From NCBI RefSeq assembly GCF_900460535.1, contig NZ_UHIL01000001.1:248001-312000 (forward strand): DNA of 64,000 nt, read 5' to 3'. Position numbers and translations under genes: made by a program. The notes under the pieces are model-generated. The model did no database searches, had not been told where the DNA came from, and saw only the letters and a program-made list of their open reading frames with translations. The stretch is from Vibrio parahaemolyticus. Its GTDB lineage: Bacteria > Pseudomonadota > Gammaproteobacteria > Enterobacterales > Vibrionaceae. Shown here piece after piece: positions 22,570 to 31,150 of this stretch. Position 1 is the stretch's first letter. Each line of letters starts with the position of its first letter.

Positions 22570-23526
22570 ATGAGCCAAACCAATACTCCTGCTGCTCCTT
22601 CAGCCGTTCCATCTGCGTGGGAGCGCTTTAAAAACTCGGATTTCTTGTACTACTTCAAGCGCGACAAAGTGGCGATGGCGAGTTTTACGGTGTTTTTGAT
22701 GTTCTTGGTGCTAGCACTGGCGGCGCCAATTCTGGCACCAACTGACCCGTATGATCTGACATCTATCGATATCATGGATTCAGAATTACCACCATCTTGG
22801 ATGGACGGCGGTGAAGAACGCTTTGTGCTCGGTACGGATGAGCAAGGCCGTGATATTTTATCGACCATTCTTTACGGCTCTCGTTTGTCGCTGACGATCG
22901 GTTTTCTAGCGGTCGGTCTACAGCTTGTACTGGGCATCATCATTGGTCTGTCGGCTGGCTACTTCGGCGGTCGTATCGATAGCTTCTTGATGCGTTTTGC
23001 AGATGTGCAGTTGTCGTTTTCAACCATGATGGTAGCGATCATCGTCTCGGCCATTTTCAAAGCCAGTTTTGGCAGCGATTTTTACAGCCAATACGCGGTC
23101 GTGATGCTGGTGGTGATCATCGGTGTGGCTGAATGGCCACAGTACGCGCGTACGATTCGTGCATCGGTACTGGCAGAGAAGAAGAAAGAATATGTAGAAG
23201 CGGCACGCGTGATGGGCTTTAAAGCTCCACGCATCATGTTCCGCCATATTTTGCCGAACTGTTTGTCACCAATCTTGGTTATCTCAACCGTTCAGGTGGC
23301 CAACGCCATCATGTCGGAAGCGGCGCTGTCGTTCCTAGGCTTGGGTCTGCCTGTTGACCAACCATCTTTGGGCGCGTTGATCAGCATCGGCTTCAACTAC
23401 ATCTTCTCTGGTGCTTGGTGGATTACAGCCTTCCCAGGTATTGTGCTAGTTACTTTAGTACTGGTTATTAACCTTCTGGGTGACTGGTTACGTGATGTAT
23501 TTAACCCGAAACTGTACAAAGGTTAA
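22570..23526 (+). CDS. Peptide ABC importer permease (DppC type)
   Basis: Second inner-membrane permease, 318 residues. A short cytoplasmic N-terminus is followed by TM1 (VAMASFTVFLMFLVLALAAPILAP), the DppC-type VLGTDEQGRDILSTILYGSRLSL segment, and the EAA loop (YVEAARVMGFKAPRIMFRHILPN) that contacts the fused ATPase. Last gene of the operon, followed by a terminator. Confidence 0.9.
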   Translation: MSQTNTPAAPSAVPSAWERFKNSDFLYYFKRDKVAMASFTVFLMFLVLALAAPILAPTDPYDLTSIDIMDSELPPSWMDGGEERFVLGTDEQGRDILSTILYGSRLSLTIGFLAVGLQLVLGIIIGLSAGYFGGRIDSFLMRFADVQLSFSTMMVAIIVSAIFKASFGSDFYSQYAVVMLVVIIGVAEWPQYARTIRASVLAEKKKEYVEAARVMGFKAPRIMFRHILPNCLSPILVISTVQVANAIMSEAALSFLGLGLPVDQPSLGALISIGFNYIFSGAWWITAFPGIVLVTLVLVINLLGDWLRDVFNPKLYKG

Positions 23527-23575
23527 GAATTTAGACATAGAGCATTGTTAAATCGCTCATTTCCTTCCTAAACTG

Positions 23576-23607
23576 AGAGCCGGATGCAATTCCGGCTCTT
23601 TTTTTGC
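23576..23607 (+). terminator. peptide transporter operon terminator
   Basis: AGAGCCGG-ATGCAATT-CCGGCTCTTTTTTTG. Confidence 0.92.
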
Positions 23608-23682
23608 TTGTTATTCTTTATTCACATTTTTTTGGCGCTTTGCCGCCATAATGACTTTACCCACTAGTTCAGAGTGAAGCGT

Positions 23683-24687
23683 ATGGAAATGAAGAAGGCA
23701 CACCTCTCATCACGCATTGTCCAATCAGGCCTCAGCTTAGGAGGGCTATTGCTGTGCGCCCAATTTTCAGCCCCGGTATTGGCCGATGACTTTCTTTGTC
23801 AGGCGACTCAAGCGAGCGACAAAGAACTGCCGATGCTAGAGAAAAGTTGCCCAATCGGTCAGGGAGTTTGGGGAAAGAAAGTGCCGCAAGGAGGCAATGA
23901 TTTCTATTGGATTCAATGTGGCTTGCTGCCTAAACCAATGCCACTTGCCAAAGCCAAACCCATTTACAGCAAAATCACCACCGATGTTTGGATGAAGCCC
24001 GAAGCAAAGGGCTATCGTTGTCTTATTGGGCCTTATACAGAATTTTCTAAAGCGTCTGCTGATTTGCGAGGAGTCAAAACCTTGTCGAACTATCGCGAGG
24101 CATTTATTCGTGTGGTTGGCAAAGGGAGTGACAACACCGTGAAGCAAACGCAGCCGTCATCAAAGCCGACTCCTGTCGCCAAACCAAACGTCGCCCCGAA
24201 GCCTGTTGCGCCAGTCGTGACCAGTCGTCCAGATACCGAGGCGTTTAAAGCTTCTGCGACAAAAACGACAGCGCAGCCAGTTACGGCAAAAGAGCCGAAA
24301 CCGAGCACGACAACAAAACCGGTTGCGAAAGCAAAACCAGCACCGAGCGTAAAAAGCAATGGAGAGGTGGAAGTGCGCTTGCGAGCGTCTCTACATGGCA
24401 AAATGTATGTCGTGCCTTACCTGTTAGATAATCAGTTTTATATGGAATATGGTAAGCCGTGGAATCGACTCAACTACGAAAGCTCGCAACAGATTTGTCA
24501 GCAGTTGGGCATGTCGCTCGCCACGGCGACTGAATTTAAAGCGTTGCGAGATTCTGGTGTGATGGAGAAGAACAAATGGCCGCTGCAATTGCCGTATTGG
24601 GGTAAAGATAAGAAAGGCTTGTTTGCCGATCGAGAACCAAATCAGTTAACCGGCACGTCGTTGTTGAATGTGATGTGTGTGAAGTAG
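23683..24687 (+). CDS. Exported SPOR-like domain protein of unknown role
   Basis: An approximately 334-residue secreted or periplasmic protein. Signal peptide to about residue 35 (LLLCAQFSAPVLA|DD). Residues about 55-120 look like a SPOR fold (WIQCGLLPKPMPLAKAKPIYSKI... YRCLIGPYTEFSKASADLRGVK). A Lys/Pro/Thr/Ala-rich linker covers about 125-225, and a C-terminal module (RLRASLHGKMYVVPYLLDNQFYMEYGKPWNRLNYESSQQICQQLGMSLATATEFKALRDSG) resembles a C-type-lectin-like or sulfatase-modifying fold. SPOR domains bind denuded septal peptidoglycan, so a cell-wall role is inferred. The start is uncertain (ATG 23683, ATG 23689 or GTG 23674). Own terminator. Confidence 0.8.
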   Translation: MEMKKAHLSSRIVQSGLSLGGLLLCAQFSAPVLADDFLCQATQASDKELPMLEKSCPIGQGVWGKKVPQGGNDFYWIQCGLLPKPMPLAKAKPIYSKITTDVWMKPEAKGYRCLIGPYTEFSKASADLRGVKTLSNYREAFIRVVGKGSDNTVKQTQPSSKPTPVAKPNVAPKPVAPVVTSRPDTEAFKASATKTTAQPVTAKEPKPSTTTKPVAKAKPAPSVKSNGEVEVRLRASLHGKMYVVPYLLDNQFYMEYGKPWNRLNYESSQQICQQLGMSLATATEFKALRDSGVMEKNKWPLQLPYWGKDKKGLFADREPNQLTGTSLLNVMCVK

Positions 24688-24748
24688 CGGTTGTTCATCC
24701 TTAATGCATCCATACATTTTAGGACGAAACGCGCTTTTCAAAACGAAG

Positions 24749-24776
24749 AAAGCCCCGCGATGCGGGGCTTTTTTGC
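24749..24776 (+). terminator. terminator after SPOR protein gene
   Basis: AAGCCCCGC-GAT-GCGGGGCTTTTTTG, very stable. Confidence 0.92.
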
Positions 24777-24793
24777 GGTCTCAAATATTGTTG

Positions 24794-24934
24794 CTACTTG
24801 AGAGGTGTTTCTTTGTGACAGTTTGAGCAAATGTACACTTCTTTGATACCGACAAATCGTTCCCAGAAGGTTCGACGTCTTCTACGTAAATGCACACTGT
24901 CGCAACAAGGGTTGACGATGGTTGCTTTAGTCAT
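24794..24934 (-). CDS. 46-residue Cys-rich basic protein, zinc-ribbon-like
   Basis: Complete small reading frame. Its ATG lies inside the end of the upstream lipoprotein gene (ATGACTAA overlap, 8 nt), a typical translational-coupling arrangement. The protein has adjacent Cys10-Cys11 followed by Asp12, then a run of five Arg (17-21), an aromatic patch TFWERFVG (22-29) and Cys36-x-x-Cys39-His40. The CxxCH resembles a zinc-ribbon half, and with Cys10/11 could complete a metal site; a heme c motif is unlikely because no signal peptide is seen. No function is recognised. Its coupling to the lipoprotein gene ties it to the EcfP/PknT neighbourhood. Confidence 0.6.
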   Translation of the reverse strand: MTKATIVNPCCDSVHLRRRRRTFWERFVGIKEVYICSNCHKETPLK

Positions 24935-27248
24935 CGTCACCTGGCTCCAAAATTGGTAGTGAAGCCGCGATGCTTGTCATTACTTCTTTGTTGTGAGAGT
25001 ACAGGCCATATTCCGGCGCTGATTCATGACCGTTTTGCTCTTTACTCCAATGAATACCGATGTAGAAATCACCAAAATCACGGTTGATGTAACGATGACG
25101 AGTTTTGTAATCTGATTGTGAGCCCGTTTCTTCTAGAATCAGCAGTTCACGACCTTCATCATCCTTGATTTCCCAGTTTCCTGGCGTTTGGAAGCCGGTC
25201 GGCATGAACGACGAGTAATTGTAAGTGTCAGCGTCGTATTCGTATGTACCTGAAGAGTATTTCAGGATTTTGTCGTCGTCTTTGCCTTTACTTTCTACCA
25301 TCAAGTCATGCTCTACCGTGCCATGCTTGATGTGTTCTGCAACCGAAAGTGATTCCGCAAACGGTGTGTTGCTTGAATCCATCCAGAACAGTTCATCATC
25401 TGAGATTTTAACGATAATCTGAGTGCCGTTATTCCCGGTTTTGTGCTGGTACAGCATTTCATACTCTTCGCCGTAGCTGTTGTATAGCTTGCCGTCTTTT
25501 AGCTCGACGTCTTCACAGTCTTTGTTGTTGTATTCCGCGTAACCGGTTTGTTGGTCAAGATCTGCAAGAATGGCGTAGGCATCGTGTTCCCATGTGTTTT
25601 CTAGGACGTCGCTGATGTTCGCTTTGTACTCTTGGTTCATCTCATCGTGGTTTGAACCCCAGCAGAATAGTAGGCCCTCAGAGTCTTGCATCAACATGGC
25701 ATAGCCAATTTCACCATCTTTTTGCGCAAAGCTACCCATTTTCCATTCTTGACCGTTGAAGTGCGCTTGCGTGAAGCCCAAAGTCGGTACTACTGGTGGT
25801 GGCGTAACGCCTTCTTTTACTTCTGGCATGCTGAGTGCAATCTGCACCGCAGTATGACCATCTGTTGCGCTAATGGTAAGTGCTGCACCAGATTCACCAG
25901 CTTTTGTCGGTGTGCCTTTAATGGTGACAATCGCATTGCCATCTTCAATTGCTGATAGGCCTTCAATGCCTACGTAGTCCGCTGAGTAATCGGTGATCTG
26001 ACCGTCTTTATCTTGGAACAAACCAGAAATATCGAGCGTTTGTTCAAACAGTTCGCCCTGTTGTAGGTACCAGCCATCAACAATGGATTGCAGGCGAGCT
26101 TGCTCTGCTTCAACAACCATTGGTGGTAAGTTTGCAGATTCGATTTCGATTTCGAATACTGCGCTCACAGTTGATAGCACATCCCCGTTAGAGTTTTTGT
26201 CCTGCGCCGTTAGAACAATCTCAAAATCACCGGATTTTTCTACGATCGCGGTTGGGTGTAGAACAATTAGGTTGCCAACTTTCTCAACTTCAATGCCTGT
26301 GCCCGCTAAATTATGCGTCAGTTTTGTGTTCACAAGGCTTTGGTCTTTGTCTTTGAAAAGACCTTCGATGTTTAGCTCAACGCCATTAAATGAAGCACCT
26401 TTTACGATTTTTGGTAGCTTATCCAGTTTATCTTCAGCTGCGTCTTCTATGGTTTCGTTGACGGTTAGCTTGTTGTTGACTACCGTTTCAGGCGCTAAGT
26501 TGTCGCTATTCGGCGTGCTATCAGTGATGACTGGACGTAGGCTTGGGTCATTGATGTTTTCGCCAGACGCGACAAGACGATCCACTTCTTGGTTTGCCGC
26601 TTGAGCAAACTCAGTCGCTTTCTTCTCGTAATTTGTTGGGTTTTGCGCTTTAGATTCTGTCAGAATCTGAGCGGTTTTATGTAGTTCGGCGTTTTTTGTC
26701 GCACCTTCAACAAAGTCACTGTACAGATCAATCGGAGCTTCCTCTGAGCCTCCCAATGCTTTGTTTACGTTTGCTTTCGCGTCTTCTTCAGTAATTGAAG
26801 GGTCTTTTGCCATTTCAATCGCCACAAGGTCCGTGATAGGTGAAATCACGTTAGACGATGATGGTGCGCGGAATACGATTTCGTGCGCCATAGCTTGGCT
26901 TGGGTGGTCCATATCTACGGTGTAGGTGCCAGCGTATTTCTTGGCATCCAAGGCGATAAGTTGTTTCTGTTTCGTACCGTTTGGAACGAGAGTTTGCAGT
27001 GCTAAAGTTTTTTCTGGTTTAGCGGCCAGTGTAAGCTGACCTTTCTCATCGGTCAGACCAAGAATAGATTCTTGAGTGTCCCATTGACCGTTGTTGTTCG
27101 TGTCTTCAAAAACAACTGCATTTTTGAAGTAGCCGTCAAAACCTGTGATCACAACACCGTTGCTTGCACTGCTTGAACCGCTATCTGAACCGCCACAGCC
27201 TGTAAGAGCGATAGCCACTGACGCTGCTAATAAACTCACCTTATTCAT
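24927..27248 (-). CDS. Large surface lipoprotein with cadherin-like domains
   Basis: A 773-residue lipoprotein. Signal peptide with lipobox LTGC at residues 15-18 and a Gly/Ser-rich tether (GGSDSGSSSASNG). A carboxypeptidase-regulatory-like or calcium-binding segment follows (FKNAVVFEDTNNNGQWD at about 41-57, EF-hand-like DTNNNGQWD). The middle (about 300-480) has two cadherin/Ig-like repeats (GLFKDKDQSLVNTKL..., ISGLFQDKDGQITDYSADY...), and the C-terminal 270 residues are unique and acidic. Residue 19 is Gly rather than Asp, so no inner-membrane retention signal is seen and an outer-membrane location is inferred. The second repeat matches the neighbouring 524-residue protein. A 32-bp palindrome lies upstream. 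Confidence 0.82.
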   Translation of the reverse strand: MNKVSLLAASVAIALTGCGGSDSGSSSASNGVVITGFDGYFKNAVVFEDTNNNGQWDTQESILGLTDEKGQLTLAAKPEKTLALQTLVPNGTKQKQLIALDAKKYAGTYTVDMDHPSQAMAHEIVFRAPSSSNVISPITDLVAIEMAKDPSITEEDAKANVNKALGGSEEAPIDLYSDFVEGATKNAELHKTAQILTESKAQNPTNYEKKATEFAQAANQEVDRLVASGENINDPSLRPVITDSTPNSDNLAPETVVNNKLTVNETIEDAAEDKLDKLPKIVKGASFNGVELNIEGLFKDKDQSLVNTKLTHNLAGTGIEVEKVGNLIVLHPTAIVEKSGDFEIVLTAQDKNSNGDVLSTVSAVFEIEIESANLPPMVVEAEQARLQSIVDGWYLQQGELFEQTLDISGLFQDKDGQITDYSADYVGIEGLSAIEDGNAIVTIKGTPTKAGESGAALTISATDGHTAVQIALSMPEVKEGVTPPPVVPTLGFTQAHFNGQEWKMGSFAQKDGEIGYAMLMQDSEGLLFCWGSNHDEMNQEYKANISDVLENTWEHDAYAILADLDQQTGYAEYNNKDCEDVELKDGKLYNSYGEEYEMLYQHKTGNNGTQIIVKISDDELFWMDSSNTPFAESLSVAEHIKHGTVEHDLMVESKGKDDDKILKYSSGTYEYDADTYNYSSFMPTGFQTPGNWEIKDDEGRELLILEETGSQSDYKTRHRYINRDFGDFYIGIHWSKEQNGHESAPEYGLYSHNKEVMTSIAASLPILEPGDDD

Positions 27249-27304
27249 TATTCATTTGTCCTTGTTCGTTTCCGAATGAGAAAGTCGCTTTTTTTATTGT
27301 TGTT

Positions 27305-27336
27305 TTTCTTAAATCTCACTAGTGAGATTTAAGAAA
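27305..27336. promoter_or_regulatory. 32-bp perfect palindrome upstream of lipoprotein gene
   Basis: Perfect dyad with half-site TTTCTTAAATCTCACT, centred at 27320/27321, 57-88 bp upstream of the lipoprotein ATG (minus strand). No T-run follows on the minus strand, so it does not look like an intrinsic terminator for the upstream gene. It is either an operator for a dimeric regulator or a 5'-leader hairpin. Confidence 0.7.
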
Positions 27337-27511
27337 GTTGTGCCTTTTTAATCACTATTGAGTAAGTGTTCAAGACACGAAAAACTGCATAAAACCCGTA
27401 AAATTTATTTGAGTTTTTTGTCGATGAGGAAGGAAATGAGACTTTGATCACGGTTACACTTTTTGTTTTTAGTGATTTAATGGTCAAAATAACATTATGT
27501 ATTTTAAGTGG

Positions 27512-29086
27512 TTATTTTTTGTTGCTTGAGCGTAACGGCTTTGGGCTGTGATAAATCATATTGATTTTAAATTCTTCAACGCGATCAGCCAGTTCAGGCT
27601 TTGGACGTAAAATGTAGCTGTACACCTCGCCATCAAGTAGTTCGTCGTAAGGCGAGTAGCTCAGATCAAATGCTAACGATTGTTGTCTGGTCGTGGGGTT
27701 ACTAATGTATTCGTAGCAGTCAATTAGGTAAGTCGGATCGTAGGGGTTAGGATCGGAGATGATGTCGACCTGATAGTCTCCTTGACCAGCAATGACATGG
27801 CTGCCATACCAGATGGCGACATCAGCACAATACAAGTTTGGATTGTAAGTGCGTAAGTTGAGATCGGAATCGATGCTTTCACCATGAGGCCCAATGACTT
27901 GAGTTCCATGGTGATAAATATAATTGCCGATTTCAGCCACGAGATAATCGCCGTTAGGGCGAGGTAGCAAATAGTCAAAAAAGGATATCTGGTATAAATA
28001 TCGTCCTGTCGGTGCGTTGATGCGTTTTTCCATCGATTGCTTGTTCTTTTGCATGGTATAGCTTTCGAATTGTTTGCCATCAAACACGGTGGTGAAATAG
28101 TTCTGAGTCTCTTTATGAACCTGAGATGGGTACACCTTTTTGGTGGTCCAGATTTGACGAGCACCATTTGCGCTAACAATCAACGAGTCATCACTGATTT
28201 TGTAATGGCCCACTTTTTTTAGTGCTCCCTTTTCTGGGCATAAGCGCTTGTTGTTGGAGGCGGCAAAGTACACTTCTTCGTTTTCAAACTGAAACGCTTC
28301 GCAATACACCACTTCATACGCGTACGCGATACCGCCAAGGTTTTGTGTGGTTTCGAGGCGATACACAATGTCACCGACCAAAGGATGGTCGGTGTTGTTT
28401 TGCTCTTCTTTAACGACTGGCAATTCAAAACGGGTCGTGACCCAGGCGTAATCTTCTTCACCATGATGATTGTCACGAGCTGCCACGGCTAAGTAAATGG
28501 TTTGGTCGATTTCTTCTGGCGCACCTTGTACCACGATTTGGCCTTGGTTGAGCACCTGAAGACCATTGGCGTTTTCTAACCAGATCCGAGTGGTGAGCAG
28601 GTCACCATCGGGGTCTTCAAATAATTGGTTCAGACTTAACGAATTGCTGATCGGCTTGTTCTGCGTCAGCTCCCAACCATAAATGATGGTTTGCAGTTGC
28701 TGTTCGACCGATAGGTTGATGATGGGTTTGCTGTTGTTCGCCGCATCAACTTTGGGTTGTGGTGTCACCGCCGTCAGATCGTAAGGGTAGTAACCGTCAA
28801 ACGTATCGAAAGGGTTCTCGGCGACGTTTTGTTGATCGAATGGGGTGGCATTAAGCACTGCATCTAAATCGAGAGAGCTCGAGCCATCCAACGCCGATGT
28901 TGTGAGCGCCTGCTTCACCTCAATTAACGACGTACGTTCACCATAGTGATGTTGGCTTTTTCTTTTATCGACAGGAGAGCTGTTTAAAGAGCTGGCCGCA
29001 GACGCCATGCTGCTCTCGTCACTTAACAAGTAAACGCCCAATAAACCGGCGCCGATCGCGCCGATAATCCACAGTTTCTTGGTCAT
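27512..29086 (-). CDS. Membrane-anchored exported protein, EcfP operon, unknown function
   Basis: A 524-residue protein with one N-terminal hydrophobic segment (residues 5-22, LWIIGAIGAGLLGVYLL) that anchors it or acts as an uncleaved signal. A Ser/Ala-rich stalk follows, then a cadherin/Ig-like domain (about 125-225, IIYGWELTQNKPISNSLSLNQLFEDPDGD...) clearly similar to one in the 773-residue lipoprotein next door, then about 290 residues without recognised domain. It starts 3 nt after ecfP and is probably co-transcribed. As partner of a sigma factor and transmembrane kinase, an envelope role is inferred. Confidence 0.75.
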   Translation of the reverse strand: MTKKLWIIGAIGAGLLGVYLLSDESSMASAASSLNSSPVDKRKSQHHYGERTSLIEVKQALTTSALDGSSSLDLDAVLNATPFDQQNVAENPFDTFDGYYPYDLTAVTPQPKVDAANNSKPIINLSVEQQLQTIIYGWELTQNKPISNSLSLNQLFEDPDGDLLTTRIWLENANGLQVLNQGQIVVQGAPEEIDQTIYLAVAARDNHHGEEDYAWVTTRFELPVVKEEQNNTDHPLVGDIVYRLETTQNLGGIAYAYEVVYCEAFQFENEEVYFAASNNKRLCPEKGALKKVGHYKISDDSLIVSANGARQIWTTKKVYPSQVHKETQNYFTTVFDGKQFESYTMQKNKQSMEKRINAPTGRYLYQISFFDYLLPRPNGDYLVAEIGNYIYHHGTQVIGPHGESIDSDLNLRTYNPNLYCADVAIWYGSHVIAGQGDYQVDIISDPNPYDPTYLIDCYEYISNPTTRQQSLAFDLSYSPYDELLDGEVYSYILRPKPELADRVEEFKINMIYHSPKPLRSSNKK

Positions 29087-29089
29087 GAT

Positions 29090-29662
29090 TTATGCGTGTG
29101 CCATTCTTGATTGCAGCCAGCTGCGTGAGAACTTGAGGTCTTTTTCGATCAGGCTTGCGCTGCACTCTAGCAGTTCGCTGATCTCCTGGTTCTTCATGCC
29201 CATCAGGTATTTGAGTTTTAAGGCGCTCGATTGACGTGGGTAGCGTGTGCTAAAGCTATCTAAGGCTTTGTCCATGATGATCAACTGCTCAAAGCGGTCT
29301 TCTTCGTCCTTCATCAACGTGATGTGTTGGCGTTTTTGCGCTTGGTGTGAGCGAGCGTTGTCGATCAATATTTGGCGCATGACTTTAGCGGCCATTAAGA
29401 AAAAATCACGCTTGGTGGCGATTTCACTCATGTCGCAGTTTGACATCTTTAGGTAAGCATCATGAATCAATGCGGTGGTGCTGTTGACGCTGTCTGCCAA
29501 TACTATGTTGTCGGTGCCGTATTTTTCGGCGTTGCGCTCACGTTCTTGTTGGGCGATTTTACGCAGTTGCAAATAAGCGAATTGGTACAGCTCGCTTTCG
29601 GCTTGTTTATTACCAGACTGCCACTGCTGAATAATGTGGGTTAGGGCTGAAGTCGTTGCCAT
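29090..29662 (-). CDS. ecfP: ECF sigma factor EcfP (ECF43 type), activated by kinase phosphorylation
   Basis: A 190-residue ECF sigma factor with region 2 at about residues 10-90 (NSTTALIHDAYLKMSN, MAAKVMRQILIDNARSH) and region 4 at about 130-185 (RYPRQSSALKLKYLMGMKNQEISELLECSASLIEKDLKFSRSWL). There is no neighbouring anti-sigma gene; the operon has a Ser/Thr kinase instead. Thr63 (VNST-T63-ALIHDAYL) sits where, as I recall published work on V. parahaemolyticus EcfP, the kinase PknT phosphorylates the sigma factor so that it can bind RNA polymerase and switch on polymyxin-resistance genes. A strong GAGGAGG ribosome site lies at the end of the preceding gene, 2 nt spacing. Confidence 0.88.
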   Translation of the reverse strand: MATTSALTHIIQQWQSGNKQAESELYQFAYLQLRKIAQQERERNAEKYGTDNIVLADSVNSTTALIHDAYLKMSNCDMSEIATKRDFFLMAAKVMRQILIDNARSHQAQKRQHITLMKDEEDRFEQLIIMDKALDSFSTRYPRQSSALKLKYLMGMKNQEISELLECSASLIEKDLKFSRSWLQSRMAHA

Positions 29663-29664
29663 GG

Positions 29665-31137
29665 TTATACCTCCTCGCTCACTTTGACAAATTCAGAAAT
29701 CGTATGCGTTTCAATATGATCAGAACCATCTCGGTTACGACTAACGTTCTGTTGGTAGCGATACAAAATGCCTTGTTCCCAGTTGGCTCCCGCCGGTAAG
29801 TATTCCCAAGTGGTGTAGTTGATTTCTGCCGGAGTGGTTGACCAGCGCACCATGATGTTCATTTGCGCCAAATTGGCTTTCGGTTCGTCATTGTTTACCC
29901 ACCACATATCGGCAAACTCGCGGGTGACATCTTGGGTGTATAGGCTTGCATCGGTTGGGCAGGTCTCGGCGCTGCGTGGCAATCGCATCACTTGTTGGTG
30001 GCGCATTAACAGACACGATTGTGTCATGGATTGCTGGTGGTATTGGGTTTGCTGCCACACGCCGAGGTAGTCGATGTCGTGCTCGCTGGTGTTAGGGTAG
30101 GAAAACCACAGCATTTCAGTGCGGTTGCTGTGTTGGATGTGTTTGTTGCGCCCGAGACCTTGTACTTTCTCCATAAAGAGCTCAGTGCTTGGGTCAAAAT
30201 TCATCGCGACTGAGCGATATTTCCAGTCGCCTTCATCGTCAAAGTCTTCGAGAGAGAAGCCGTTCAAGTCGTTGCGGGTGCATCCTGTGATAGAGCAACC
30301 AACAAGGTTAAACCAATCCGCAAATTTGCTAATCGGCTCGACAATATCTTCCGTAATTTGGTGATTCGGCGATATGAAGCAACCTTGAAAATGGTCGCCA
30401 ACACTCGGGTGTTCAATTAACGAATCTTTGGTGATGGTGAATCGGGTCTCACCAAAAGGGGGGCGATATTTGGGGTGATGTTTATAGCGCAGATCGTAGG
30501 CACAAGCGCGGCCCTGCCAATCTTTCTTTTTGATCACGATGTTTTTGAACGTGATGCCGCGAGGTTCAAAGATGATCTCATCAGAGGCAAAGTTTTCCTC
30601 AATGTACTGCTGGCTTTCGTTCAAGTGATCAATCGCCTCATCGACAGAAACCCAGTCGAGGTTGAGATGTCGTTTAGCGTCATCCAGATAATTGAGATCG
30701 AGACTCTTGAGCTGGCTTTGAAAGCGAGGATCAGACAACACACGGTTGGCTAAGACAATTTCCTCACGATTCTCAGGCGTGCTGTCGAGAGAAAGCAGCA
30801 GACGCGTCATATTGATGCTGCGACTGGGTTTGGTGGTTGCCATCGTTGGCGTAAGCACTTCTTGGCTCGATAAGGTTGTCAGCAGATAACCTTTGTCATC
30901 GTTACCAAGGAAGAAGCTGATCACATCACCTGGTTGGTAGTGAAATGCGCCTTGCTGAGTGACTCCTGTGATATTGGAACTGGTTTTGTAATACAGGCCA
31001 GTCACTGGAGAGTCGATAAAGTAGCCTTGCTTCAAGGTTGAAGCTGGCGGGTGTGAAGTGGCTGCAGAAGCATCTGCCGCCAAAGTGGACGTAGCCGTCA
31101 ATGCAGACAGCCAAAATACCACTGAACGTGTATACAT
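29665..31137 (-). CDS. Exported protein between pknT and ecfP, unknown function
   Basis: A 490-residue secreted or periplasmic protein. Signal peptide about residues 1-20 (RSVVFWLSALTATSTLA|AD). The N-terminal module GYFIDSPVTGLYYKTSSNITGVTQQGAFHYQPGDVISFFLG is a motif often seen at the N-terminus of Vibrio and Shewanella surface proteins. The middle is helical and the C-terminal part has several Cys (GCSITGCTRND, QSCLLM, ETCPTD), fitting disulfides. It lies 13 nt after pknT and 2 nt before ecfP. Its place between kinase and sigma factor suggests a signal-sensing or output role; this is inference. Confidence 0.75.
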   Translation of the reverse strand: MYTRSVVFWLSALTATSTLAADASAATSHPPASTLKQGYFIDSPVTGLYYKTSSNITGVTQQGAFHYQPGDVISFFLGNDDKGYLLTTLSSQEVLTPTMATTKPSRSINMTRLLLSLDSTPENREEIVLANRVLSDPRFQSQLKSLDLNYLDDAKRHLNLDWVSVDEAIDHLNESQQYIEENFASDEIIFEPRGITFKNIVIKKKDWQGRACAYDLRYKHHPKYRPPFGETRFTITKDSLIEHPSVGDHFQGCFISPNHQITEDIVEPISKFADWFNLVGCSITGCTRNDLNGFSLEDFDDEGDWKYRSVAMNFDPSTELFMEKVQGLGRNKHIQHSNRTEMLWFSYPNTSEHDIDYLGVWQQTQYHQQSMTQSCLLMRHQQVMRLPRSAETCPTDASLYTQDVTREFADMWWVNNDEPKANLAQMNIMVRWSTTPAEINYTTWEYLPAGANWEQGILYRYQQNVSRNRDGSDHIETHTISEFVKVSEEV

Positions 31138-31150
31138 ATTGTTTTAAGCC

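Noticed and set aside
26083-26604. 173-codon plus-strand frame inside the lipoprotein gene
   Set aside because: Ser/Thr-rich antisense shadow, no ribosome site, while the minus strand has lipobox and domains.
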